Shown piece after piece: positions 47,457-56,739 of a stretch of 64,000 bases of DNA. How positions within the stretch are numbered: position 1 is the first letter of the stretch; each line of letters opens with the position of its first letter. The notes under the pieces were generated by a model that saw nothing but the letters and a program-made list of their open reading frames with translations, made no database searches and was not told where the DNA came from. Both the position numbers and the translations under genes were made by a program. Source of the DNA: Cellulomonas sp. HZM (GTDB lineage Bacteria > Actinomycetota > Actinomycetes > Actinomycetales > Cellulomonadaceae); the NCBI RefSeq assembly GCF_000708885.1, contig NZ_JEOE01000001.1, positions 248,001 through 312,000 of the forward strand, written 5' to 3'.

Positions 47457-47462
47457 AGCATG
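47457..47462 (-). promoter_or_regulatory. Possible leaderless -10 box (CATGCT) of ald
   Basis: CATGCT on the minus strand, six bases before GTG 47450. Confidence 0.4.
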
Positions 47463-47478
47463 GACCGCGCACGCGTGC

Positions 47479-47484
47479 GACGCT
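47479..47484 (+). promoter_or_regulatory. Weak leaderless -10 box (GACGCT) of the fructosamine-kinase-like gene
   Basis: GACGCT lies six bases before GTG 47491. It supports that start but matches TANNNT poorly. Confidence 0.3.
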
Positions 47485-47490
47485 GGCCGG

Positions 47491-48246
47491 GTGCTCGTGC
47501 ATCGCAAGCAGCGCCGCGGTGCGCCGCGCGGGTTCTTCGCGTGCGAGGCCGCCGGGCTGCGCTGGCTCGCGGACGCGCGCGGGGCGCCGGTGGTCGACGT
47601 GGTGGAGGTGGGCGACGACCACCTCGACCTCGTCCGGCTCGAGGTGTGCGCGCCGACGCGTGCGGCTGCGCGCACGTTCGGTGCGGCGCTGGCGCAGACC
47701 CACTCTGCGGGGGCCGCCGCGTTCGGCTCACCGCCCGACGGGTGGTCCGGTGACGGCTTCTTCGGCCCGTTGGACGCGCCCCTGCCGATGTCGTCGGGCT
47801 CCTTCACGCGCTGGGGCGAGTTCCTCGCGTCGTGCCGGCTCGAGCCGCTCGGCCGCCTGCTGCACGACGCAGGGATCGACGTCCCCGGGCTGGGCGAGCT
47901 GGCCGAGCAGGCGGCGGGCGGGCGGTGGGACGACGACGAGCCGCCCGCGCGCGTGCACGGCGACCTCTGGGCCGGCAACGTCGCGTGGACGCCCGACGGC
48001 GCGACGCTCGTCGATCCTGCGGCGCACGGTGGTCACCGTGAGAGCGACCTCGCGATGCTCGCGCTGTTCGGGTTCCCGTACCTCGAGGACGTGCTGGCCG
48101 CCTACGACGAGGCCGCACCGCTGCGCGCGGGTCGGCAGCGACGGCTCGCGCTCCACCAGGTCTACCCCGTCGGCGTGCACGCCCTGCTCTTCGGGGGCTC
48201 GTACATCGATCAGGTCCGACGACTGGTCGTAGAAGCGACGCGCTGA
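47491..48246 (+). CDS. Fructosamine kinase family protein, short N-lobe
   Basis: A 251-residue kinase-fold protein. The catalytic loop [12 protein letters not shown] and the metal-binding [17 protein letters not shown] are intact, so the C-lobe looks active. The N-lobe is short: the protein begins [26 protein letters not shown], where relatives of about 290 residues carry an extra 30-40 residues and a Lys-bearing VFVK strand. No better in-frame start with similarity is seen upstream, and a box fits GTG 47491. It could phosphorylate ketoamines for deglycation or, if ATP binding is lost, be a pseudokinase. Confidence 0.85.
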   Translation: MLVHRKQRRGAPRGFFACEAAGLRWLADARGAPVVDVVEVGDDHLDLVRLEVCAPTRAAARTFGAALAQTHSAGAAAFGSPPDGWSGDGFFGPLDAPLPMSSGSFTRWGEFLASCRLEPLGRLLHDAGIDVPGLGELAEQAAGGRWDDDEPPARVHGDLWAGNVAWTPDGATLVDPAAHGGHRESDLAMLALFGFPYLEDVLAAYDEAAPLRAGRQRRLALHQVYPVGVHALLFGGSYIDQVRRLVVEATR

Positions 48247-48271
48247 CCAGGGCCTCTTTGCATCGGCTTGT

Positions 48272-48294
48272 CGACATATTGCGGTCGAATGTCG
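48272..48294 (+). promoter_or_regulatory. Putative operator CGACAT-N11-ATGTCG in the GH87 promoter
   Basis: Perfect 6-bp inverted repeats CGACAT (48272-48277) and ATGTCG (48289-48294) flank 11 bases and overlap the -35 and spacer of the best promoter candidate. That is the position of a repressor site. The regulator is not in the window. Confidence 0.35.
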
Positions 48295-48307
48295 GGATAT
48301 GTACCGT
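48279..48307 (+). promoter_or_regulatory. Promoter of the GH87-type glucanase gene (TTGCGG-N17-TACCGT)
   Basis: TTGCGG at 48279-48284 and TACCGT at 48302-48307 are 17 bases apart in an unusually AT-rich patch. The implied leader is about 90 bases, and GAGAGG precedes GTG 48404 at nine bases. Confidence 0.6.
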
Positions 48308-48403
48308 GTGGACCCGCACCCCGGTCACGCGCCGCGCGACCGGCCCCTCTGCCGATGACGCATCGTCGCGTCGTCGGCACGCCGGACAGAGAGGTCCAGC
48401 ATC

Positions 48404-51271
48404 GTGCGTCCACATCTCCCCGCCCCCTCCGGGGACACGACCCGCCCGCCGGCGCCCGGCACGCGCTCGCTGCGCGTCGTCGCGACCGGCCTCACGCTGT
48501 CCGCCGTGGTCGCCGCGACCGTCGGCGCCGTCGCCGTCGTCGCCGCTCCCACCACCGCGCACGCCGCCGCACCCCTGTCGCTGTCGCCGGTCGGCATCGC
48601 GGGCCGCGGGGCAGCGGTCCCCTTCGTCGAGCAGGAGGCCGAGGACGCCGTCACGAACGGCACGGTCATCGGCCCGGACCGGCTCTACGGCAACCTGCCG
48701 TCCGAGGCGTCGGGACGCCGCGCGGTGACGCTCGACGCTCCGGGCGAGTACGTCGAGTTCACGCTCACCAAGCCGGCGAACGCCGCGACGTTCCGCTACT
48801 CCCTGCCCGACAACGCGGCGGGCACGGGGCGCGACGCGACCGTCGACCTGATGGTCAACGGCTCGAAGGTCAAGGACCTCGCGGTCACGTCCCGCTACGG
48901 CTGGTACTACGGCGGCTACCCGTTCAACAACAGCCCGAGCACCGACCACCCGCACCACTTCTACGACGAGGTGCGCACGCGCTTCTCCAGCACGCTGCCG
49001 GAGGGCACCAAGGTGCGCTTCCAGGTGTCGTCGACCGCGCAGTCCCCCACCTTCACCGTCGACCTGGCCGACTTCGAGCTCGTCGGCGCGGCGTACACGG
49101 CCCCCGCAGGCGCGATCAACGTGGTCACCGACTTCGGCGCGGACCCCACCGGCGCGGCCGACGCGACGCAGGCGATCCAGAACGCCGTGAACGCGGGGGC
49201 GACGACGGGACGCACCGTGTGGATCCCGTCCGGCACGTTCAAGGTCACCGACCACGTGATCGTCGACAACGTGACGATCAAGGGCGCCGGCCAGTGGTAC
49301 ACCGTGCTCACCGGCAACCGCGTGGGCATCTACGGCAAGTACAACGGCCAGGGCGGGCCCAGCCGCAACGTCAACGTCTCGGGTCTCGCGATCATGGGCG
49401 AGGTCAAGGAGCGCAACGACAACGACCAGGTCAACGGCTTCGGCGGCGCGATGAGCGACTCCGTCATCTCCGACGTGTGGATCCAGCACACCAAGGTCGG
49501 GGCGTGGATGGACGGCCCGATGAACAACCTGACCATCAAGGACTCGCGCATCCTCGACCAGACGGCGGACGGCGTGAACTTCCACTACGGCGTGACGAAC
49601 TCGACGGTGACCAACACGTTCGTGCGCAACGCGGGCGACGACGGCCTCGCCGAGTGGGCGGAGAACGTGGTCGAGTCCGGCAACAAGTTCACGCACAACA
49701 CGGTCGTCGCACCGATCCTCGCCAACAACATCGCGATCTACGGCGGCAAGGACATCGAGGTGTCCGACAACGTCGTGTCCGACACCGTGACGAACGGCGG
49801 CGGCATCCACGTCGCGAACCGCTACCCCGGCGTGAACGGACCCACCGCGATCTCCGGCACCATCACGCTCGCCCGCAACACGCTCATCCGCGCGGGCAAC
49901 TCCGACTTCAACTGGCAGTTCGGTGTCGGGGCGATCTGGTTCAGCGCGCTGAACGAGCCCATGAACGCGACCATCAACGTCACGGACACCGACATCCTCG
50001 ACTCGTCGTACGCGGCGATCCACTTCATCGAGGGCTCGACGAAGACGGTCAACTTCAAGAACGTGCGCATCGACGGGACCGGGACCTTCGCGATCCAGCT
50101 GCAGGCCCCCGAGACCGCCACGTTCGAGAACGTCACCGCGACGAACATCGGCTACTCGAACCCGATCTACTCGTGCCAGGGCGCCGTCGACGGCAACCTC
50201 GTGCGCATCGGCTCGGGCAACTCCGGCTGGTACACCGCCACGCCGTACTGCGGCCCGTGGCCCACGCCCGTCTACACCGGTGGCGGCACGACGAACCCGA
50301 CGACGCCGCCCACGACCACCCCGCCCACCACGACGACGCCCACGCCCACGCCCACGCCGACCCCGTCGTGCTCCGCAGGCACCGGTGACCTCGCCCGTGG
50401 GCAGCAGGCCACGGCCTCCAGCAGCACGCAGTCCTACGTCGCGGCCAACACCGTCGACGGCAACGCGGCGACCTACTGGGAGAGCGCCAACAACGCGTTC
50501 CCGCAGCAGCTCACCGTGGACCTGTGCACCGTCACGGCGCTGTCCCGCGTCGAGATGGCGCTGCCGTCAGGGTGGGGTCAGCGCAACCAGACGCTGACGC
50601 TGGCCGGCTCGAGCGACGGGTCGTCGTGGACCACGCTCGCGGCGTCGAAGGCGTACTCCTTCGACCCCGCGTCCGGCAACCGCGTCGTGGTCCCCGTGAG
50701 CGGCAGCGCGCGCTACGTCCGGGCCACGTTCACCGCCAACACGGGATGGCCCGCCGGGCAGCTGTCGTCGTTCGAGGTGTACGGAGGCACGACGCCGACG
50801 CCCACACCGACGCCGACCCCCACGCCGACCCCGACGACCACCACCCCGCCCGCCGACGTCAACCTCGCTGCCGGCAAGACTGCGAGCGGCTCGTACGCCG
50901 ACGTCTACCGCCCGGCGAACGCGACCGACGGCAACGCGTCGACCTACTGGGAGAGCCCGAACAACCAGTTCCCGCAGTCGCTGACGGTCGACCTCGGGTC
51001 GGCGCAGACGATCGGCCGCCTGGTGCTCGACCTGCCTCCGGCGACGGCATGGGCGACGAGGACGCAGACGCTCTCGGTGCTGGGCAGCACCGACGGCTCG
51101 ACGTGGACGACGCTCAAGGCCTCCGCCGGGTACACGTTCAACCCTGCCTCGGGCAACACGGTCACGGTCCCGCTGACGTCGACGACGCAGCGGTACGTGC
51201 GCCTGACGTTCACGGGCAACACCGGCTGGGCCGCGGGACAGCTCTCGGAGCTGGAGGTGCACCGCAGCTGA
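48404..51271 (+). CDS. Secreted GH87-type alpha-1,3-glucanase (mycodextranase) with CBM35-like and two CBM32-like modules
   Basis: A 955-residue exported enzyme that should hydrolyse alpha-1,3-glucan. The layout is: signal peptide (about 1-54, AHA-A), CBM35-like sandwich (about 74-230, EQEAEDAV), right-handed beta-helix catalytic domain (about 238-620), Pro/Thr linker, discoidin/CBM32 module (656-794), second linker, and a second CBM32 module (817-955) closely similar to the first. D389, D412 and D413 (TADGVNF and NAGDDGLAEW) keep the 23/24-residue spacing of the three aspartates reported for GH87 enzymes. GTG 48404 has GAGAGG upstream. A strong terminator follows. Confidence 0.82.
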   Translation: MRPHLPAPSGDTTRPPAPGTRSLRVVATGLTLSAVVAATVGAVAVVAAPTTAHAAAPLSLSPVGIAGRGAAVPFVEQEAEDAVTNGTVIGPDRLYGNLPSEASGRRAVTLDAPGEYVEFTLTKPANAATFRYSLPDNAAGTGRDATVDLMVNGSKVKDLAVTSRYGWYYGGYPFNNSPSTDHPHHFYDEVRTRFSSTLPEGTKVRFQVSSTAQSPTFTVDLADFELVGAAYTAPAGAINVVTDFGADPTGAADATQAIQNAVNAGATTGRTVWIPSGTFKVTDHVIVDNVTIKGAGQWYTVLTGNRVGIYGKYNGQGGPSRNVNVSGLAIMGEVKERNDNDQVNGFGGAMSDSVISDVWIQHTKVGAWMDGPMNNLTIKDSRILDQTADGVNFHYGVTNSTVTNTFVRNAGDDGLAEWAENVVESGNKFTHNTVVAPILANNIAIYGGKDIEVSDNVVSDTVTNGGGIHVANRYPGVNGPTAISGTITLARNTLIRAGNSDFNWQFGVGAIWFSALNEPMNATINVTDTDILDSSYAAIHFIEGSTKTVNFKNVRIDGTGTFAIQLQAPETATFENVTATNIGYSNPIYSCQGAVDGNLVRIGSGNSGWYTATPYCGPWPTPVYTGGGTTNPTTPPTTTPPTTTTPTPTPTPTPSCSAGTGDLARGQQATASSSTQSYVAANTVDGNAATYWESANNAFPQQLTVDLCTVTALSRVEMALPSGWGQRNQTLTLAGSSDGSSWTTLAASKAYSFDPASGNRVVVPVSGSARYVRATFTANTGWPAGQLSSFEVYGGTTPTPTPTPTPTPTPTTTTPPADVNLAAGKTASGSYADVYRPANATDGNASTYWESPNNQFPQSLTVDLGSAQTIGRLVLDLPPATAWATRTQTLSVLGSTDGSTWTTLKASAGYTFNPASGNTVTVPLTSTTQRYVRLTFTGNTGWAAGQLSELEVHRS

Positions 51272-51291
51272 CACGACGGTGACGCACTGAG

Positions 51292-51328
51292 GACGCCCGG
51301 GGTCGGTCCCGCACCGACCCCGGGCGTC
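51292..51328 (+). terminator. Hairpin terminator after the GH87-type gene
   Basis: Perfect 15-bp arms (51292-51306 with 51314-51328) and a seven-base loop, 21 bases beyond the stop. No T-run. Confidence 0.8.
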
Positions 51329-51347
51329 GTGCCGTCCAGCGGCGCCC

Positions 51348-51353
51348 GATACT
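51348..51353 (+). promoter_or_regulatory. Leaderless -10 box (GATACT) of the kinase-like gene
   Basis: GATACT lies seven bases before GTG 51361, just after the GH87 terminator, so the gene has its own promoter. Confidence 0.45.
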
Positions 51354-51360
51354 GGGTGCC

Positions 51361-51981
51361 GTGCCCACGCCACCGGTCCCGCTGGCGCCGTCAGCGGTCG
51401 TCGACCGGCTCGTGGCGACGGTGCTCGCCTCCCCCGCCGCTCGACCGCGCGTCGCTCTGGACGGCGCCCCGGTCACGCGCCCCGACGACCTCGCCGACGC
51501 CCTCGTCGACCCCCTTCGCGCCGCGGGCCGTCCCGTGGTGCGCGCCCACGCACGCGACTTCCTGCGGCCCGCGTCCATCCGTCTCGAGCACGGCCACCAC
51601 GACGCGGACGCGCTGCTCGAGGACTGGCTCGACGAACGCGGCCTGCGCCGCGAGCTGCTCGACCCGTTCGTCGTCGACGGGCGCCACGTGCGGTCGCTGT
51701 GGGACGCCGAGCGCGACCGCGCGACGCGTGCGCCGTACGAGACCGCCCCGCTCGGCTCGGTCCTGCTGCTCGACGGCGCACTGCTGCTCGGTCGCGGGCT
51801 GCCGTTCGACCTCGCGGTGCACCTCGCCGTCCGGACCGCCACCCTCGAGCGCAGGACGCCCGACGGCGACCGCTGGACGCTGCCCGCGTTCGAGCGCTAC
51901 GACGACGTGCACCGGCCGGCTGACGTCGCCGACGTCGTGCTGCACGTCGACGACCCGCGGCGCCCCGCCTGGTCCGGGTAG
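51361..51981 (+). CDS. Uridine-kinase-like protein lacking the P-loop
   Basis: A 206-residue protein resembling actinobacterial proteins annotated as uridine kinase. The nucleoside-kinase layout is visible: RVALDGAPVTRPDDLADALV at the first strand, FLRPASIRLEHGHHDADALLEDWLDE, a central SLWDAERDRATRAPYE, GSVLLLDGALLLG and a final HVDDP. The Walker A loop GxxxxGK(S/T) is replaced by APVTRPD, so ATP binding in the usual way is unlikely. It may be a P-loop-less relative with another role. It sits between a glucanase and a mannosidase gene but has no obvious link to them. Confidence 0.75.
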   Translation: MPTPPVPLAPSAVVDRLVATVLASPAARPRVALDGAPVTRPDDLADALVDPLRAAGRPVVRAHARDFLRPASIRLEHGHHDADALLEDWLDERGLRRELLDPFVVDGRHVRSLWDAERDRATRAPYETAPLGSVLLLDGALLLGRGLPFDLAVHLAVRTATLERRTPDGDRWTLPAFERYDDVHRPADVADVVLHVDDPRRPAWSG

Positions 51982-51986
51982 ACGTC

Positions 51987-52025
51987 GGGCCGGCGGCGCG
52001 AGCCCCTCGCTCGCACCGCCGGCCC
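51987..52025. terminator. Bidirectional hairpin between the kinase-like gene and GH92
   Basis: Seventeen-bp arms with one mismatch (51987-52003 with 52009-52025) and a five-base loop, between convergent stops at 51981 and 52048. Confidence 0.85.
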
Positions 52026-52047
52026 TGCGACCCTCAGGTCGCCCGCG

Positions 52048-55000
52048 TCAGACGACCTTCGCCGTCCGCGCGGTGGTCTTCACCACGGTGGTGTAGCCCG
52101 ACTTCGTGAGCGTCACGCGCACGGACAGCTTCTTGCCCTTGTCCGACCTCGTGACCACGTGCGTGCGCGAGGTCGCGCCGCTGATCGCCTTGCCGTCGCG
52201 CAGCCACCGGTAGGTGACCTTCACGCCGGAGGGCGAGACCTTCGGCGCGGAGACGGTGAGCTTGTGGCCCACCTTCGCCTTGCCGGAGACCTTCGACGCC
52301 TTCGACACCGTGATCGTCCCGGCCTTGACCGTGACGCCCGGTGTGACGAGCCGCAGCGTCGCGTAGCCCGGGGCCGCCACCGTGGTGCGCACGGCGACCT
52401 TCGCGCCCTTGTCCGCCGCGGTCAGCACGTAGGACGTGCCCGTGGCGCCCTGCACGGGCATCCCGTCGCGCAGCCACTGCCGCGTGATGGTCGCACCGCG
52501 CACCGAGTAGGTGCCCGAGCTGACCGTGAGCTTCTTGCCCACGGCCGCCGTGCCGGACACCGCGGGCGCCTTCGTCGCGACGACCGCCCCCGCCAGGACA
52601 GTCCCGACCTGCACGTCCGTGACCAGGTCGGTGTAGCCCTCGGCGACGGCCGTGGCACGCACCGCGAGCCGCTTGCCGACCGCGGACGCGGGCACCGCGA
52701 ACGTGGTCCCCGACGCGACGACCTTGCCGTCGAGCAGCCACTGCACGCTCTCGTTCGCGGACGGCGTGTACCGCCCGGCCACCGCGCGCAGGGTCGAGCC
52801 CGTGGCGGCCGCGCCGGTGACGGACACCGGGACGTCGCGCCGCAGCACGCCCTTCGCGACGGATCCGCTCACCGGGACCTGCACCGTCAGAGGCGCCCGG
52901 CCCGGTGCCGTGACCGTGAGCACCGGCTGGACCAGCGTGCCGACCAGGTCGGGCGTGAGCGTGAGTGACGAGCCCGTGGCCCCTGCGATCGTCACACCGT
53001 CGGCGGTCCAGGCGTACTCCGTGCTCGTCCCGGGCACGGAGTACGTGCCGTCGACGACGCGCACCGTGCGGCCGACCTGGAACGTGCCGAGAACCTTCGC
53101 CGGGTCACGCTGCTCGATCGCTCCGGCCGTCACCGTGACGTCGTCGGACGTCGCGCTCGTCGGCAGGTACCCGCGCGCCGTGCCCGTCACGGTGACGCTC
53201 ACGCGGTGCCCGGCGTAGGCCGGGGCGAGCGTGAAGATGCGCGCCGTGGCGCCGTCGACCCGCTGGCCGTCGACGTTCCACCGGTACGAGGTCGTCGTCC
53301 CCGGGACGTCCCACGTGGGCGTCGAGGCGACGAGCGTCGCGCCGACGGCGGGCGTGCCCGAGATCGTGACGTCGCCCTGCAGGTGCGGGGCACGCAGGGT
53401 CGCGTCGCTCGCGATCGCGAAGACGTGCACCTTGGTGTTCGACGGCCAGGTGATCGACCGGACCGACGAGTCGGTGCGCAGCGCGACGTCACCCGTCGAG
53501 AAGATCCCGCAGCGGACGGCCTGCGTCCCGGACGGGACGCCCCGCAGCGGCGTGCGGACCACGACGTCGACCGACGAGCTGCCGGTGCACCAGTCGGGCA
53601 CGGTCACCGTGGCGGTCTGCTTGTCGCCGTCCGCATAGGTGATCGTGAACGAGACCTGCTGGTCGCCGTTGTTCGCGGCCGCGACCAGACGCAGCCGGCT
53701 CGCTCCCGCGAGACCGCCGCTCACGTCCGTGGTCTGCGCGGTCAGCGTGAAGTTGTCCGCGCCGCCGGCGGCCGCGAGCTGGTAGCTCAGCGCGTGGTCG
53801 GCCGGGAGCTGCGTGCGCACGCCCTGGTAGACGCCCTGTGCGGCGAGCTGGTCACGCAGGTAGAAGCTGCCCTGCTCGTCGAAGGAGGCGTCCGTGCTTC
53901 CGACGTCCCCGATGGCCGTGGCGGTGTAGGCGTCCTGGAGCCAGCTGCGCTCCGGGACGACGACGGCCAGGTCGCTCGAGCGCTCGAGCCCGTCACCGGC
54001 GTCGACGGTGAGGTGCACGCGGTGCACCCCGGGCGTCGTGCGCGCGTCGACCGCGACCGGGACCTCGAACGAGCGCTGCACCGGCAGGCCGTCGGATGCC
54101 GCGTGCCACGTGACGTCCTTGGTCGTCACGTCGTCGTCGCCTTCGATCCGGATGGTGACGTCCCGCGAGCCCGAGGCCTGCACGAATACCGTCAGGTCGA
54201 CGGTCTGCGTCGTGCCCGCCGCGACCTGGACGCTCCCGGGCGCCGACGCCGCGACACTCGTCGGGTGCTCGTCGGACGGCGCGAGCGTCCCGGGCGCGGC
54301 GTCCGCACCCGTGGCCCACGACGACGGCGTCGAGCCGACCGTGTAGTCGATCGTCCCGGCGGACGTGAGCTCGTCGCCCGTGAGGTACCCGGTGGTGTGC
54401 TGCGTGCCCCCCACCTTCATCGACCGGATGTAGTGGCTCGCGTCACCGACCCCGTCGGCCGTCAGCACGAGCTTGCCGCCCGACTGCGGGAACCAGGTCT
54501 CGTCGAGGGAGATCTCCGCCCGCTCGAACACCGGCGTCGACACGCCCCACACGTCGGTGCCGGGAACGATCGGGAACAGCCCGAGCGAGGACATGACCGC
54601 CCACGACGACATCTCGCCGAGGTCGTCGTTGCCCGTCACGCCCGTCGGACCATCGGTGAACAGCGTGAGCGCCGCGCGCACGACGTCCGTGGTCTTCCAC
54701 GGCTGGCCGGCCCACAGGTACGCGTACGGTGCGTGCAGGTCGGGCTCGTTGTTCGGGTTGTACTTGTCCTGGTTGTAGTAGTCGTACGAGCCGTTGACCC
54801 ACGTGTCGTGTGCGGTCCCCGCCGGGTCGGCGAGCAGCTCGTCGTAGGCGAAGAAGTCGTCCAGGCGCTTCGCGGCGGCGTCCTTGCCGCCGAGCAGGTC
54901 GACGAGACCGGGCATGTCCTGCTGGACCAGCCACTCGTACTGCACGGCGGTGCCCTCGTGGAAGCCGGGCGCCGAGGCGGGGTCGGTCTCGTCGACGAAC

Positions 55001-56661
55001 ACACCGTCGGGCGTGCGGGCGCGGAACGAGTCGGTCGCCGTGTCCCAGATCGCCCGGTAGCTCTGCGCGCGGGCCGCGTAGCGGTCGGCGTCGGCGTCGT
55101 GGCCGAGCGCACGTGCCAGGGTCGAGAGCGTCGCGTCGGCGAGCGCGTACTCGAGCGTCGCGGAGCCGCCGTGCTGCAGGTCGTAGTCCCCCGGCTTGCC
55201 CTTGGCGCCGGCGTCGTGGCCGACGTAGCCGGACTCGATGTACGTCGGGTTGCCAGCACGCCCGTTGAACGGCGAGTCGGCGGGCGGCACGCCGTCGGCG
55301 TTCTGCTTCAGGACGGCGTAGGCGCGCTCGGCCCAGCCGTCACCCAGCAGGCCCTGCGAGTACGCGCTCACGAGGAACGGCGTGACCGGGTCACCGGTCA
55401 TGATGTTGGTCTCGACCGGCCCGTAGCCCCAGCGCGGCGCCCAGCCGCCCTGCTCGCCCTCGAGGACCACCGAGCGCGCCATGTCCCGCGCCTGCTCGGG
55501 CGCCAGCAGCGCGAGCATCTGCTCCTGCGTGCGGTACGTGTCCCAGAGCGAGAAGTTCTGGTAGTACGTGAACCCGTCCGCCGCCTGGTGTGCGTCCCCG
55601 TCCCAGCCCATGTAACGGCCGTCGACGTCCGTGCCCGTGTTCGGCGCGAGGAAGCTGCGGTACAGCGCGGAGTAGAACGTGCGCAGCTGCGTCTGGTCCT
55701 GCGAGGTCACCTTGACCTTGCCGAGCCACTGCTGCCACGTGTCGTGCGCGGCGTCCTTGGCCGCGGCGAGCGTCGTGTGCTCGGCCGCGAGGTTCGCGTC
55801 GGCACCGTCGCCGTCGACGTAGCTCAGCGACGTCTGCGCCTCGACGACCTGGTCGGACGTCGTGTCGAACTGCAGGTACGCGCCGGTACGGCTGGTCGAC
55901 GACGCGGACGTCGCACCCGCCGTGACCGTGCTGCCCGTCCACGTGCCGAAGGCCGTGAAGGCGCGTGCGAACTTCGTGGTCGAGTACACCGTGAACGGCT
56001 CGGTGTCCTGGCAGAAGCCGCGCACGGTCGTCGCGGTCGTGACCGTGCGGGCAGTGGCGTCGATCGAGACCGACGAGTGCGTGACGGTGGACAGCGCCTG
56101 CCCGGCGTCGACGAGCACCTTGGCGTCGGTCGTCGCGGGGTACGTGTACCGCTGCACGCCGGTGTGCTCGGTCGCCGACAGCTCGGCGGTCACCTTGCCC
56201 GCCGGGGCGCTCAGCGCGACCTTGTAGTAGCCGGGGTGCGCCTCCTCGTCGGCGTGGCTGAAGGAGAGGTTGTAGCTCGCGTTGTCGGTGGACGAGATCG
56301 CACCGGTCGTCGGGAGGATCGGCACGAAGCCGTCGAGCCCGCAGCCGACGCCGGACATGTGCGCGAGCGAGAAGCCGCGGATCTTGCTCTGGGTGTAGTC
56401 GTACCCCGTGTTGTGGCCCGTGTCGGGCGACATCTGCACCATCCCGAACGGCACGGTCGCGCCGGGGTAGGTGTTGCCCTCGTCCTGCGTGCCGATGAAG
56501 GGGTTCACGTAGCCGGTGAGGTCGACGGCCTCGTCGGCGCTCGCCGGGGATGCTCCGAGTGCGCCGACGCCGGCGGCGACCAGGGCTGCGGCGACGCTCG
56601 TCGCCACCCCCCGACGCAGCCGCGCGGCCGCCGAGGAGCTGGCACGGGTGGGGTCTGACAT
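52048..56661 (-). CDS. Secreted GH92 family alpha-mannosidase with five Ig-like repeats
   Basis: A 1537-residue exported Ca-dependent exo-alpha-mannosidase. A signal peptide ends near SPASA (about 42). The GH92 core spans about 49-790, with YVNPFIGTQDEGNTYPG, PFGMVQMSPDTG, FSLWDTYRT, LHAPYAYLWAG and the acid-rich GNDDLGEMSSW. A galactose-binding-like sandwich follows (about 900-1085), then five tandem Ig-like repeats of about 90 residues (1090-1537), each with a YxWxxDG-type strand. ATG 56661 is preferred over GTG 56664 because AGGAGG lies five bases upstream. No promoter is obvious in the 85-base gap from the upstream GH92 gene, so it may be read from that transcript. Confidence 0.9.
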   Translation of the reverse strand: MSDPTRASSSAAARLRRGVATSVAAALVAAGVGALGASPASADEAVDLTGYVNPFIGTQDEGNTYPGATVPFGMVQMSPDTGHNTGYDYTQSKIRGFSLAHMSGVGCGLDGFVPILPTTGAISSTDNASYNLSFSHADEEAHPGYYKVALSAPAGKVTAELSATEHTGVQRYTYPATTDAKVLVDAGQALSTVTHSSVSIDATARTVTTATTVRGFCQDTEPFTVYSTTKFARAFTAFGTWTGSTVTAGATSASSTSRTGAYLQFDTTSDQVVEAQTSLSYVDGDGADANLAAEHTTLAAAKDAAHDTWQQWLGKVKVTSQDQTQLRTFYSALYRSFLAPNTGTDVDGRYMGWDGDAHQAADGFTYYQNFSLWDTYRTQEQMLALLAPEQARDMARSVVLEGEQGGWAPRWGYGPVETNIMTGDPVTPFLVSAYSQGLLGDGWAERAYAVLKQNADGVPPADSPFNGRAGNPTYIESGYVGHDAGAKGKPGDYDLQHGGSATLEYALADATLSTLARALGHDADADRYAARAQSYRAIWDTATDSFRARTPDGVFVDETDPASAPGFHEGTAVQYEWLVQQDMPGLVDLLGGKDAAAKRLDDFFAYDELLADPAGTAHDTWVNGSYDYYNQDKYNPNNEPDLHAPYAYLWAGQPWKTTDVVRAALTLFTDGPTGVTGNDDLGEMSSWAVMSSLGLFPIVPGTDVWGVSTPVFERAEISLDETWFPQSGGKLVLTADGVGDASHYIRSMKVGGTQHTTGYLTGDELTSAGTIDYTVGSTPSSWATGADAAPGTLAPSDEHPTSVAASAPGSVQVAAGTTQTVDLTVFVQASGSRDVTIRIEGDDDVTTKDVTWHAASDGLPVQRSFEVPVAVDARTTPGVHRVHLTVDAGDGLERSSDLAVVVPERSWLQDAYTATAIGDVGSTDASFDEQGSFYLRDQLAAQGVYQGVRTQLPADHALSYQLAAAGGADNFTLTAQTTDVSGGLAGASRLRLVAAANNGDQQVSFTITYADGDKQTATVTVPDWCTGSSSVDVVVRTPLRGVPSGTQAVRCGIFSTGDVALRTDSSVRSITWPSNTKVHVFAIASDATLRAPHLQGDVTISGTPAVGATLVASTPTWDVPGTTTSYRWNVDGQRVDGATARIFTLAPAYAGHRVSVTVTGTARGYLPTSATSDDVTVTAGAIEQRDPAKVLGTFQVGRTVRVVDGTYSVPGTSTEYAWTADGVTIAGATGSSLTLTPDLVGTLVQPVLTVTAPGRAPLTVQVPVSGSVAKGVLRRDVPVSVTGAAATGSTLRAVAGRYTPSANESVQWLLDGKVVASGTTFAVPASAVGKRLAVRATAVAEGYTDLVTDVQVGTVLAGAVVATKAPAVSGTAAVGKKLTVSSGTYSVRGATITRQWLRDGMPVQGATGTSYVLTAADKGAKVAVRTTVAAPGYATLRLVTPGVTVKAGTITVSKASKVSGKAKVGHKLTVSAPKVSPSGVKVTYRWLRDGKAISGATSRTHVVTRSDKGKKLSVRVTLTKSGYTTVVKTTARTAKVV

Positions 56662-56703
56662 CACGCCTCCTTGCGCGGGGCAACTCTTGTGGGGGCACAG
56701 GAC

Positions 56704-56739
56704 GGCCCGGGCGAGGTCGATGCCGACCCCGCCCGGGCC
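56704..56739 (-). terminator. Hairpin between the two leftward GH92 genes
   Basis: Sixteen-bp arms with one mismatch (56704-56719 with 56724-56739) and an ATGC loop, eight bases after the upstream GH92 stop. It could end that transcript or attenuate readthrough into the downstream GH92 gene. Confidence 0.75.

Noticed and set aside
50280..50860. Repeated CCCACGCCCACG-type sequence considered as a CRISPR or satellite array
   Set aside because: These are in-frame codons for Pro/Thr linkers between the modules of the glucanase, without spacers.
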